From positions 33,628,688 through 33,692,687 of the forward strand of contig OX392535.1 in the NCBI GenBank assembly GCA_947623455.1: a stretch of 64,000 nucleotides of DNA, in the 5' to 3' direction. The position numbers and the translations under genes were made by a program. This document shows positions 1 through 11,700 of the stretch, in pieces (the stretch's first letter is position 1; each line of letters starts with the position of its first letter). The DNA is from Mimachlamys varia. Lineage: Eukaryota > Mollusca > Bivalvia > Pectinida > Pectinidae. The notes beneath the pieces are model-generated. The model searched no databases. It saw nothing but the letters and a program-made list of their open reading frames with translations, and was not told where the DNA came from.

Positions 1-3000
1 CCCATTGGTAGAGGGCTAGTGGTAGCAGAATGTCAGACACTTTTACCACTCGGACTCATTGGTGGAGGGCTAGTGGTGGCAGAATGTCAGACATCTTAAC
101 AACTTGGGACCCATTGGTGGAGGGCTAGTGGTAGCAGAATGTCAGACACCTTAACCACTCGGGACTTATTGGTGGAGGGCTAGTGGTAGCAGAATGTCAG
201 ACACCTTAACCACTTGGGACCCATTGGTGGAGGGCTAGTGGTGGCAGAATGTCAGACATCTTAACAACTTGGGACCCATTGGTGGAGGGCTAGTGGTAGC
301 AGAATGTCAGACACCTTAACCACTCGGGACTTATTGGTGGAGGGCTAGTGGTTGCAGAATGTCAGACACCTTAATATCTTGGGACCCATTGGTGGAAGGC
401 TAGTGGTAGCAGAATGTCAGACACCTTAACCACTTGGGACCCTTTGGTGGAGGGCTAGTGGTAGCAGAAAGTCAGACACCTTAACCACTTGGAACCCATT
501 GGTGGAAGGCTAGTGGTAGCAGAATGTCAGACACCTTAAACACTTGGGACCCATTGGTGGAAGGCTAGTGGTAGCAGAATGTCAGACATCTTAACCACTC
601 AGGACCTATTGGTGGAGGGCTAGTGGTAGCAGAATGTCAGACAACTTAACCACTCGGGACTTATTGGTGGAGGGCTAGTGGTAGCAGAATGTCAGACACC
701 TTAACAACTTGGGACCCATTGGTGGAGGGCTAGTGGTAGCAGAATGTCAGACACCTTAAACACTTGGGACCCATTGGTGGAGGGCTAGTGGTAGCAGAAT
801 GTCAGACACCTTAAACACTCGGGACCCATTGGTAGAGGGCTAGTGGTAGCAGAATGTCAGACACTTTTACCACTCGGACTCATTGGTGGAGGGCTAGTGG
901 TGGCAGAATGTCAGACACCTTAACAACTTGGGACCCATTGGTGGAGGGCTAGTGGTAGCAGAATGTCAGACACCTTAACCACTGGGGACCCATTGGTTTA
1001 GGGCTAGTGTAAGCAGAATGTCAGACACCTTAAACACTTGGGCCCATTGGTTGAGGGCCAGTGTAAGCAGAATGTCAGACACCTTAAACTCTTGGGACCC
1101 ATTGGTGGAAGGCTAGTGGTAGCAGAATGTCAGACACCTTAAACACTCAGGACCTATTGGTGAAGGGCTAGTGGTAGCAGAATGTCAGACACCTTAATAT
1201 CTTGGGACCCATTGGTGGAAGGCTAGTGGTAGCAGAATGTCAGACACCTTAACCACTCGGGACCCTTTGGTGGAGGGCTAGTGGTAGCAGAAAGTCAGAC
1301 ACCTTAACCACTTGGAACCCATTGGTGGAAGGCTTGTGGTAGCAGAATGTCAGACACCTTAACAACTTGGGACCCATTGGTTGAGGGCTAGTGGTAGCAG
1401 AATGTCAGACACCTTAAACACTTGGGACCCATTGGTGGAAGGCTAGTGGTAGCAGAATGTCAGACAACTTAACCACTTGGGACCCATTGGTGGAGGGCTA
1501 GTGGTAGCAGAATGTCAGAAACCTTAACCACTTGGGACCCATTGGTAGAGGGCTAGTGGTAGCAGAATGTCAGACACTTTTACCACTCGGGACTCATTGG
1601 TGGAGGGCTAGTGGTAGCAGAATGTCAGACACCTTAAACACTTGGGACCCATTGGTGGAGGGCTAGTGGTAGCAGAATGTCAGACACCTTAAACACTCGG
1701 GACCCATTGGTAGAGGGCTAGTGGTAGCAGAATGTCAGACACTTTTACCACTCGGACTCATTGGTGGAGGGCTAGTGGTGGCAGAATGTCAGACATCTTA
1801 ACAACTTGGGACCCATTGGTGGAGGGCTAGTGGTAGCAGAATGTCAGACACCTTAACCACTCGGGACTTATTGGTGGAGGGCTAGTGGTAGCAGAATGTC
1901 AGACACCTTAACAACTTGGGACCCATTGGTGGAGGGCTAGTGGTGGCAGAATGTCAGACATCTTAACAACTTGGGACCCATTGGTGGAGGGCTAGTGGTA
2001 GCAGAATGTCAGACACCTTAACCACTCGGGACTTATTGGTGGAGGGCTAGTGGTTGCAGAATGTCAGACACCTTAATATCTTGGGACCCATTGGTGGAAG
2101 GCTAGTGGTAGCAGAATGTCAGACACCTTAACCACTCGGGACCCTTTGGTGGAGGGCTAGTGGTAGCAGAAAGTCAGACACCTTAACCACTTGGAACCCA
2201 TTGGTGGAAGGCTAGTGGTGGCAGAATGTCAGACACCTTAAACACTTGGGACCCATTGGTGGAAGGCTAGTGGTAGCAGAATGTCAGACATCTTAACCAC
2301 TCAGGACCTATTGGTGGAGGGCTAGTGGTAGCAGAATGTCAGACAACTTAACCACTTGGGACCCATTGGTGGAGGGCTAGTGGTAGCAGAATGTCAGACA
2401 CCTTAACAACTTGGGACCCATTGGTGGAGGGCTAGTGGTAGCAGAATGTCAGACACCTTAAACACTTGGGACCCATTGGTGGAGGGCTAGTGGTAGCAGA
2501 ATGTCAGACACCTTAAACACTCGGGACCCATTGGTAGAGGGCTAGTGGTAGCAGAATGTCAGACACTTTTACCACTCGGACTCATTGGTGGAGGGCTAGT
2601 GGTGGCAGAATGTCAGACACCTTAACAACTTGGGACCCATTGGTGGAGGGCTAGTGGTAGCAGAATGTCAGACACCTTAACCACTCGGGACTTATTGGTG
2701 GAGGGCTAGTGGTAGCAGAATGTCAGACACCTTAACAACTTGGGACCCATTGGTGGAGGGCTAGTGGTAGCAGAATGTCAGACACCTTAACCACTGGGGA
2801 CCCATTGGTTTAGGGCTAGTGTAAGCAGAATGTCAGACACCTTAAACACTTGGGCCCATTGGTTGAGGGCCAGTGTAAGCAGAATGTCAGACACCTTAAA
2901 CTCTTGGGACCCATTGGTGGAAGGCTAGTGGTAGCAGAATGTCAGACACCTTAAACACTCAGGACCCATTGGTGGAGGGCTAGTGGTAGCAGAATGTCAG

Positions 3001-3843
3001 ACAACTTAAACATTTGGGACCCATTGGTGGAGGGCTGGTGGTAGCAGAATGTCAGACACCTTAAACACTCAGGATCCATTGGTAAAGGGCTAGTGGTAGC
3101 AGAATGTCAGACAACTTAACCACTCAGGACCTATTGGTGGAGGGCTAGTGGTAGCAGAATGTCAGACACCTTAACCACTCAGGACCTATTGGTGAAGGGC
3201 TAGTGGTAGCAGAATGTCATACACCATAATATCTTGGGACCCATTGGTGGAAGGCTAGTGGTAGCAGAATGTCAGACACCTTAACCACTCGGGACCCTTT
3301 GGTGGAGGGCTAGTGGTAGCAGAAAGTCAGACACCTTAACCACTTGGAACCCATTGGTGGAAGGCTAGTGGTAGCAGAATGTCAGACACCTTAACAACTT
3401 GGGACCCATTGGTTGAGGGCTAGTGGTAGCAGAATGTCAGACACCTTAAACACTTGGGACCCATTGGTGGAAGGCTAGTGGTAGCAGAATGTCAGACAAC
3501 TTAACCACTTGGGACCCATTGGTGGAGGGCTAGTGGTAGCAGAATGTCAGAAACCTTAACCACTTGGGACCCATTGGTAGAGGGCTAGTGGTAGCAGAAT
3601 GTCAGACACTTTTACCACTCGGGACTCATTGGTGGAGGGCTAGTGGTGGCAGAATGTCAGACATCTTAACAACTTGGGACCCATTGGTGGAGGGCTAGTG
3701 GTAGCAGAATGTCAGACACCTTAACCACTCGGGACTTATTGGTGGAGGGCTAGTGGTAGCAGAATGTCAGACACCTTAACAACTTGGGACCAATTGGTGG
3801 AAGGCTATTGGTAGCAGAATTTCAGACACCTTAACCACTTGGC
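1..3843. repeat. 55-bp satellite array with higher-order structure
   Basis: About 70 head-to-tail copies of a 55-bp unit (cores CCATTGGTGGAGGGCTAGTG and GCAGAATGTCAGACACC). The array already runs at base 1, so its left edge lies outside the window. Variants carrying GGTAGAGGGC start at 1, 825, 1703 and 2527, giving spacings of 824, 878 and 824 bases. The block at 1703 repeats the block at 1 almost exactly, so a period of about 1.7 kb is laid over the 55-bp unit. The last units decay near 3780-3843. Every unit contains an in-frame TAG, so it does not code. Function unknown. Confidence 0.97.
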
Positions 3844-4480
3844 CAGTAGAGGGAGAGTCTGGTTGTACATCATCACCATGTCATGAATGAGCAAGCTGGC
3901 CACAAATGCTTCATTTCAAAGAACATTTTGTACAACAAACATGATTAAATTTGATTTTAATTTATTGATGATTTTTAAAAAAATATTTTCACAGTTCATA
4001 GTAAGGCCACGCCATATTTTATTTCTTCTACCATCTCTCTCCCTCCATGGATAAATCCTCTCTATCTCCATACTTCTGAGTATGAATCTCTCCCAACTTC
4101 CCCACTCTTATTTTTCTCTCTCTGGATAAATCTCCCTTTCTGCCAGTCTCTCTCTCTTTATCACTCCCTTTGTGTATGCCTGTCGGTCTATCTATCTCTC
4201 TTTCTAACTCTAGCCATCTTTGTGCATAAATCTGACAGTTCATTAGTTAGCCGGTCTTCCAAACTCTCTGCATTTCTATCTATGTATAAAATATATCAGT
4301 CTGTGCCTCTCAAAGACCTCTTCTCATAGATCTACGCATAACACAAATTTGTTGCCTTTCTCTCAAATGCTTTCTTTCTTTATATATATTTTTTCTGGTC
4401 TCTCAAACTCTCTCTCTCTCTCTCCTTCCCCTATATGTATATCATTCTGTGTCTTTGAATTCCTATCTTACTTTCTGTAA
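3844..4480. repeat. Unique spacer then degenerate CT-rich tract
   Basis: From 3844 to about 4020 the sequence is AT-rich and unique-looking. From about 4020 to 4470 the plus strand is dominated by TCTCTC, CTCCC and TATCTATC stretches, that is, decayed simple repeat. The 71-codon open frame on the minus strand here is a by-product of that composition. No gene seen. Confidence 0.7.
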
Positions 4481-5142
4481 CAAAATACACTAAACAAATG
4501 GATAGATTTAAATTTCAGCAACAATCCTGCACACATATCTGCCACTATATATAAAACAGCAAATATAATGTTGGAAGTCATAATTAACCATAGACTAGAT
4601 GCGAGACAAATTAATTATATAATACAACTGTATAAAAAAATATGCAAAATAACAAACAGGCATCAAACATAGACAATATCAAAGACTATATATATTACAT
4701 ATAGTACTGCATTTATAGCTGAAATAAATTAAAAGACAGGTGTTTGAATCTTATTTTATGCACCAACTTAAAATTTCAAACCAAATGAAAGCCGAAATAT
4801 TTTTTTCTGTTTCATAATTATTGTCTCACATTAAGGTTCCAATGTTTTATTATTATCAGTAAGGAAGGCAATTAGTAGTTCTTCTGATATAATTAAGAAA
4901 CAGAAATCTGAAAATTACATTGTGTAGCCTCTGCCTCATAAATCAGGAGTTCAGAGAAGGGACATAACTCCGATATAAGAGATGTCAAAATACCACAGGT
5001 ACAAATTAAAGTTTTATAAATATTGACCAAAATGTAAGAAGCAGTGCCTTATATGATTTTATTTTAAGAAATAAAAATAGGATGTATGTAGTTACGGTCA
5101 AAAATAATCAAAATTAACATATGAAATGCAAGTGCACAACTA
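4481..5142. other. AT-rich non-coding stretch
   Basis: No open frame, splice-like structure or repeat that I can support. It is beyond the 3' end of the minus-strand vWA gene. Confidence 0.6.
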
Positions 5143-5534
5143 CCTACACTTTAAAATATACTATGTACTTAAGTTAGAAGCGAAAACCAAGCCTAAAAAC
5201 TCATTATGTTTATGGATTAAGTTAAGATTAACTGATATCAGCAATATCCCAGATGAATTCTTACGCAGTTACCAGTACAGCAGCAGTTGAAACTCTGTAT
5301 TTCTTAACAAGGGTCCATTTTGAACTGTAATCTAACTTCGGCTTGTTGTTGAAGTGGGCCACACCCGAATCATTTTCAATTCTTTGGATTATTCTGTCAA
5401 GAGTTTCTTGTTAGTTACCGCTCAGGTTTACTTCGTTTAAGGCTTATTTTTGCATGGTTATCAACAGGATTTTTTTTTGGGAATTTTTCAGAATCACGAA
5501 AAATTTCCTGCAGTTACGTATATTGGGCCTTTAA
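5143..5534. mobile_element. TTAA-ended inverted-repeat element, copy 1 (decayed left end)
   Basis: Shares a roughly 370-bp body with 6052-6428 and, in reverse, with 22139-22533 and 40566-40940. Shared blocks include GCAGCAGTTGAAACTC and TTACCGCTCAGGTTTACTTC. The right end reads TATTGGGCCTTTAA. The left end has drifted. There is no coding capacity, so it would be a non-autonomous (MITE-like) element. Confidence 0.75.
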
Positions 5535-5789
5535 AGAGGAGGTAAGTAGCGGCTTTGTTTTTTAGTGGGGTGAAAAAGATTTTGTTTTCAAAAATGACCT
5601 TTTACATATAACTGAAATTACTCTTTTGGTGCATTATATCTTGCAGAAAATGGTTCAAAACTTTAATCCTAAGTAAGTGTGTTATAGACAACTGGGATAT
5701 TTATATATAATGTTTAACATAACATTATGGTGACTCTAAACATTGTCATATAATAAATGCTGTTGAAATGGAGATCATTTAAGTACCTT

Positions 5790-5960
5790 TAACTAATACA
5801 CCCCTGAAATTTCATAATGGACTATTCCAACCTTTAAATGGGACGAGTTCAAAATTGTCTATAGGGGTGATTAGTTAACTAACCATCCCCAGAGGACACA
5901 TTTCCAGTTCAAAGGTTACGATAGTACATTATGAAATTTTAGGGGTGAATGAGTTATTCT
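5790..5960. mobile_element. Small palindromic MITE, ACCCCTGAAATTTCAT family
   Basis: The two halves are inverted copies: ACCCCTGAAATTTCATAATG on the left and CATTATGAAATTTTAGGGGT on the right. Related shorter copies lie at 8085-8185, 8440-8536 and 12095-12218. Several copies are bounded by TTAA-like sequence. Confidence 0.65.
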
Positions 5961-6051
5961 TGTTATATAGTATAAATAATTTTAATAAATATGCATCAAT
6001 GATCAGCTGATATACGAAAATGAAAGAGCTCCGGAAAATGAAGTTGTTTCA

Positions 6052-6428
6052 TTAAAGGCCCAATACACTTATTTGGCAAAACTTGAAGCGAAAATCAAGC
6101 CTAATAACTTCTTATATTCATAGATTTAGTTAAGATTAACTGATATCAGCAATATTCAAGATGAATTCTTACGCGGCTACCGGTACAGCAGCAGTTGAAA
6201 CTCGGTAATTGTAAACACGCGTCCATTTTGAACTGTCTTCCAACTTTGGATTGTTGTTGAAGTGGGCCCCACCTGAATTATTTTCAATTCTTTGGATTTT
6301 TCTATCAAGAGTTTCTTGTTAGTTACCGCTCAGGTTTACTTCGTTTAAGGCTTATTTTTGCATGGTTATCAATTGCATTTTCCAGAATCCCGAAAAATTT
6401 CCTGAAGTTACATATATTGGGCCTTTAA
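6052..6428. mobile_element. TTAA-ended inverted-repeat element, copy 2 (complete)
   Basis: The clearest copy of the family. It opens TTAAAGGCCCAATA and closes TATTGGGCCTTTAA, which are perfect inverted termini of 14 bases. The flanking or terminal TTAA is what piggyBac-type elements duplicate, so a piggyBac-like MITE is a reasonable guess, but TTAA could simply be part of the terminal repeat. No open frame. Confidence 0.8.
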
Positions 6429-7380
6429 TTGTATACCATATGCTATGATAATCGATCAATAAACAAGATTTTACTACATGTATCACTTTGGTGGAATGAT
6501 ATTCTTCAACTTCTAAACGAAATTTCAAATAACTACTGTGAATAGCATGTATATATGAATTAAGTACTACATCTTATTATTCCAGTCACTGCCAGACAAA
6601 AATCATACAAATACTAATAACCTTAACAGGCATATTGAAACAAATTTTAATAAGTCACACATGATGAAATAGAAATGATGATTTGATCAAAGCTTTGAGT
6701 ATCATTATGGCACCTCCATAGAATAACATGCAATAACAATTCCTTGATATTCCAGAGGTCACGCTTATTTTCACTCTTTCCATCGGAGGAATATGTCATA
6801 GCAAAATTGAAGACACAACATAGATATTTGATTGGTCTAGAGGGAAAAACACCTGACCAATGGTTGGGCTGGTACCTGTCCAGGGAGGCGTACAGAAGAA
6901 CCACACTCACTTTCAAGGCCAGTCAAATTTACCGTCACAGGAATGCAATTTTATTTTGATGTACTGTAAACATACTTCATTTCGTGCACTCAAATTTTAG
7001 CTCACAGCCAAATTTCAACAGATTAGCATATAATGACATATTGGCATAGCCACAATACTTGCAATAGAAATTGATGAACAGAAATCGCAATTAGGGCGCA
7101 CATTGATAATTTCGAAAAAAAAAAACAGTTCACCACAAAAAGTGCCTAGAATAAAATATCTGCTAAAAGCACAAAAATAAGATAACCGCTACATTTACAG
7201 TACATCATATGATCAAACTAGTCTTCTGGTCTCTTCCACAAATTGACATCCATGGATCTTTCAATCTTAGTTGCGACATATTCCAGGCATGCAGTGAGCG
7301 ATGGTGAGCATATTCCCTGGAGTACCAAGGACAACAATAACAAAAGTCAGGAATAAGATTCATCAGTTTGGTATGAATGA
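6429..7380. other. 3' flank of vWA gene; one weak unassigned ORF
   Basis: The only open frame of note is on the minus strand at 6647-6916 (89 codons), with a shorter overlapping plus-strand frame at 6744-6959. Neither shows a domain I recognise. The minus frame begins close to an AG, so it could be an exon, but nothing links it in phase to the vWA gene. A minus-strand AATAAA (plus TTTATT) lies near 6950. I do not call a gene. Confidence 0.4.
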
Positions 7381-7612
7381 TATATACTGAGATTGTTTTT
7401 TTGTACACAAACAGGAATTGAAAACTTAAAATTCAATTTTAACATCCAATAAGGGGCGGAATGGGTAAACATCTTACCCGTCCCTCTGTCTACCTGTAGT
7501 ACTAGAGTACATTTGGACGAAATGTCGTGCTACGTTTTTGACAGCTGACTTCTCTAACTCGCCCTGTTTTCAATTCCTGTTTGTGTACAAAAAAAACAAT
7601 CTCAGTATATAA
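7380..7612. mobile_element. Fold-back element with ~44-bp inverted arms
   Basis: The left arm (about 7380-7423) contains ACTGAGATTGTTTTTTTGTA and CACAAACAGGAATTGAAAAC. The right arm (about 7565-7609) is its reverse complement apart from the length of the T run. The interior of about 140 bases is unrelated to either arm. A 14-base direct repeat, AATAACAAAAGTCA, occurs at about 7336 and again at about 7611. It looks like a small fold-back or MITE insertion. Confidence 0.7.
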
Positions 7613-8015
7613 TAACAAAAGTCATATCACTTATAATTTACACCTTTAAAACTTAACAAAACAAACTATCACAGATCTATACCAAGAATGCACAGATTAA
7701 ATCTTTAGCACTCTCACATCATCTCTTCAGATACATTTTCCAATACTGACATTATTTCACATTCAGAAACTGCCTGTTCCAGTCCATGAAATACAATAAG
7801 AGACGTTCCAACATGTATTTATATGGCATTATGATTTGCATATTAATTTTGAACATTTCATATTTACTGTACAATAAATAACAATTCTTAAAGCTGATGC
7901 ACCACAATCAGTGCAAATCTAGTCCCTTATTGCAACAATCCCAAAGCTGAGCCATCGCCAATGGAAACAATCCCTAAACCATTGAATAGATCCCTATTAA
8001 TGGCATTTTTATATA

Positions 8016-8307
8016 CTGTGAAATCAAAACGTTTGGTGGGTTTATCGTTTTGTTAATTTCATGGGTAATCATCTCCCATAAATTCATAAGTCCTCAATCT
8101 ATTCATCCCTGAAATTTCAAAATGAACTAATCAATCCTCTGAATTGGACGAGTTCAAATGTTTCTTAAGGGGTGAACGAGTTTAAACAACAGCAAATTGT
8201 GGTATAAAACAATTCTCTGCTTGAGTGGCGTAACTTCTAATCAATGATGGTTTGTAGGGAAACCACAAACTTAATTTTGGTCCCATGGAAAATATTTGAT
8301 TTCACAG
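8016..8307. mobile_element. TA-flanked MITE with a smaller MITE inside
   Basis: Termini are TA|CTGTGAAATCAAA on the left and TTTGATTTCACAG|TA on the right: 13-bp inverted repeats flanked by TA, as in Tc1/mariner-type MITEs. A copy of the small ACCCCTGAAATTTCAT-type element sits inside at about 8085-8185, so the larger element is probably the older insertion. Non-coding. Confidence 0.75.
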
Positions 8308-8439
8308 TAACACTATTGATAGCTGAAGTTTAACTAATTGCCACAATCCTTCAAGCTGTTTTATAATTGAGAACAGTCTAGAAGTTGGTGCAGTGCTGCA
8401 AGTAAACATCTTGAATCTGATATACATTGCAAGTGGTGA

Positions 8440-8536
8440 AGTTATTTAACTCCCTCACCCCTGAAAACACATTTAAATTCTTCCAGCTCAAAGGTTGGAA
8501 TAGTTCATTATGAAACCTCAGGGGTGAATATGTATA
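8440..8536. mobile_element. Small palindromic MITE copy
   Basis: TCACCCCTGAAAACACA at the left and TTATGAAACCTCAGGGGTGA at the right are inverted versions of each other and match the element at 5790-5960. Confidence 0.55.
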
Positions 8537-8768
8537 TAAGTTTATGTGTTGCTATTGGCAACAATTTTGAAGCTAATGGATCCCTTTTTGGCGATAATCC
8601 TGATGATATTTCTAGCACTGTTATTCTTTTTTAAAGAGTTAGTCTTTACTAGGTAGATGATATCGCCTGTGTAGCTATAGTCCAGCTGAGCACTGTAATT
8701 CTTTTGAGATTTGACATCCTTATAGTTATGTGCTTCGGAACAAAGTAACGCTTTCAGGCTTCAAGGCT

Positions 8769-8785
8769 TCAAGGAGGAATCATAG
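8769..8785 (-). CDS. vWA gene exon 17 (terminal, 3' boundary uncertain)
   Basis: A very strong pyrimidine-rich acceptor (TTCTTTTCTTTTTCTAG) precedes this exon. In the incoming phase it reads A-M-I-P-P then TGA. A second reading is possible: an AG 35 bases further in (acceptor after CCTGAAAG, exon from 8750) leaves the frame open to a TAA at 8542-8544, adding about 68 residues. The first acceptor is far stronger, so I prefer the short end. No poly(A) signal was identified close by. Confidence 0.5.
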
Positions 8786-11700
8786 CTAGAAAAAGAAAAG
8801 AAAAGAACTTATAAATGTACCATTTAGTGAATATTATTACATACATGTAAAGTGGGTCTTCTGATACATTTCAACAAATTAAAGCTGATAAAGTTCACCT
8901 TATGTAATTGTAGATCAATCATAAACCTTACATGTACCCATATAGATCAATAGAAATAAGTAGTCTGAAAATCAACATATTTATCACCTGTCGACTTCAA
9001 AGTAAGTCAAAATCAATAACTGAATTGATTGCCCTTCTCACAATCGATAGATACCCTTGGCTTCATGTTTCAAAAGAAGAAGTCTGGACAAGATTATGCA
9101 GTACTTAACTCTTGTAACCTTGAACATAGGTGAAGGTGGATTTCTAAACTAAATCTTCACTCCATAGGTGAAGGTGGATTTCTAAACTAAATCTTCACTC
9201 CTCATATCAGTAAACTACAGACATGATATTTTTTCTCTTATCTAGCAAGGAAGATTGTTTTTGCAGTTAATTCATACCTTGTCTGTGTATCAGATAGGAG
9301 ACATGTTGGCCATTTGTCAATTTCATCAGGTTCTTCAAAAACATTAGCCTGTATCTTGAACAGAAATAAATAAATCATCAGTTACAAGCAGAGATGAAAA
9401 CAGCCAATTATGAAAAAGGAGAAAAACCCCCATTTTAAGGGGTTTTAATGGGAAATTTAACGAATTAACATTACAGTAAAATTATCAAAAAGGAGGATTT
9501 TCATCCCTGTACAAGTAATATAGTATGTAGGAGCACATAGTCTAAACTTATGGTCTGGATTGCTCATTTGAAGTAACAGACTGGTAAAATAAAACATATT
9601 AAAAGGTTTTATTACATTTTTACCAGTGAAATATCAGAAAATATCAGCTTGATAAAACTTATATCATCTCTGCTTATATCATCACTAGTGATGATATAAG
9701 AAATCGTATATCATCACTAGTGATGATATAAGTTTTGGTCGATATAATTGCGCACCATTTGTGTACTTTTTTTTCCATTATTCTAGAATAAAATCATGTA
9801 AAGTAAGGAAATTAAAAACTTTTATAGTATTTTGGAAATTAATAGATATCTATTGGATTTTATTGATGTTTTTGTATTTTTACCAAATTTTGAACAAAAA
9901 ATAGAACTTCATCCCATGGCGTATTAATATTCTGTAAGCCTTAGTCACTCCGTCCCAATCAGTTGTAACCGCAAATTTTAAAATTGAAATCAGACTTTTG
10001 AGAATTTTGAAAATGAAATCCAAAGAAAATTCAATGGTTTCCCAATAAATATCAAATATATTTCACTCATATGGCAGATTTTAAATATATTTTCACTCGT
10101 GCTACCCACTCGTGAAAATATAAAAAAAATCTGCCATACTCGTGAAATATATTTGATATCTAACAGGAAACCATGGAATATCCTTTATATATTGATGAAC
10201 TGCTAGTGTTATAGGACGAGGTAAAGTGACAATGTCAATGCTGGGGCTTGAACCTGCGACCCTTGGCTCTCCAGCCTGAGGCTCTACCACTGAGCTAAAG
10301 GGAAATTCCCTACAGCTCACGCTTGTAAGGTAAACTGATCAATGCACATCTTTTACACTGTTCTCCCTCATTTTTTCAAACACAAACCCAGGTCCTTTGA
10401 CTCTCTGTCAAGGAATATCCTAATTTTCTTCCTTGAACGGAAAGGGACCAGTTCGTAATAGGATTGATTTAAACATACTTTTATTGTTCAATAATAATTA
10501 GGATCAAGTACGAGTTACAACAACTTCGGAATATCTTTTGCAATAGGATGAAGAATAGTGATAAAGACAGTGCTGTCGATGTGGCTGCATGGAAGCCATG
10601 AATCTTGGCTCTCCAGCCTGATGCTCTACTGCTTATCTAAAGGGAAATACCCTTCAGTTCACACTTGAAAGGCAGCCTAATTGATACACATCTTTTACAT
10701 TTATACATAGGTGTCAACCTCTGAAACCTCCAATGAGGAAGATCTCTCTATTTCCATATTTCCAATGAGGGAGAAAGTGCGTGAAATGCGACTAAAACTG
10801 CATTGCTCAATTTGTCTTTCCCTTATTATGTATCAAAATAACTTCATAAAGTATTCATTTAATTGATCCAGATACACCAGTTATGGTCATTACACACACT
10901 CTGCAGTAACTAGGATCTCATTTGACTACAAGATGTAGATTTTGAGTATTGTGGGTTTGGACTTAAATGAGGGAGATGTCGAGGGAGATTGGTAAATTTT
11001 GGTCCTCCTAATGAAGGAGGGTTGACAGAATGTAATTATATCAGTTTCAACCAATCCAGATTCTTTGGCATCCAAACTTACTGTTTTCTTCCAAGTATCA
11101 TGACCATTGTTTTTAATGACGGATTATTCTCCTTCTTTTCTTCTATCAGTCTTGAATTTTCCCGGGGAAATGGTAGCCATTGTCCGTTATCACAGAACAA
11201 CCAATAATGGTCAAACTCGTAGTGGCGATCTTGTAAAAAAGACATTTAATAATTTATAATGAAATGAACAGATTTTTTCATTGTCATTTAAATGAAGACC
11301 ATCTACATTGTACATGTACATAGATGAGCTTGGATTAATGGTAACTGGTAATCTCAAACAAACAATTATAAATTCAGTGTATTCCTCTTTATATAATGTT
11401 GCATTTGTCAGAAAAAAACATGATATTAACAGGAATGTGACATTAACAGAAACATGTTTTCCAACTAAATCAAGTGCATTTCCAATCTCCATAACTTGAA
11501 GTTAGCTATTCAAGGTATATATGAAAACTTTTTATTCTATAGATAACATTATTTCATTAAAAAATCATTATTCTTGTTACTTTTTTTATTTTCTATGCAA
11601 CATTTTGCACAAGTTGTATCTGAATTCAATGGAAATGACATCATTTTCTGAATATTTTATGTGATTGATTAAAAAAAAACCCATGATATTAAGAGGAATT

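Noticed and set aside
6647..6959. Overlapping 89- and 71-codon frames in the 3' flank
   Set aside because: No domain, no phase link to the vWA gene and antisense overlap. Possible exon of another gene, but not supportable from sequence alone.
10240..10310. Functional tRNA gene on the minus strand
   Set aside because: A and B boxes are good, but the anticodon and acceptor stems do not pair, and a decayed duplicate lies next to it, which fits a SINE.
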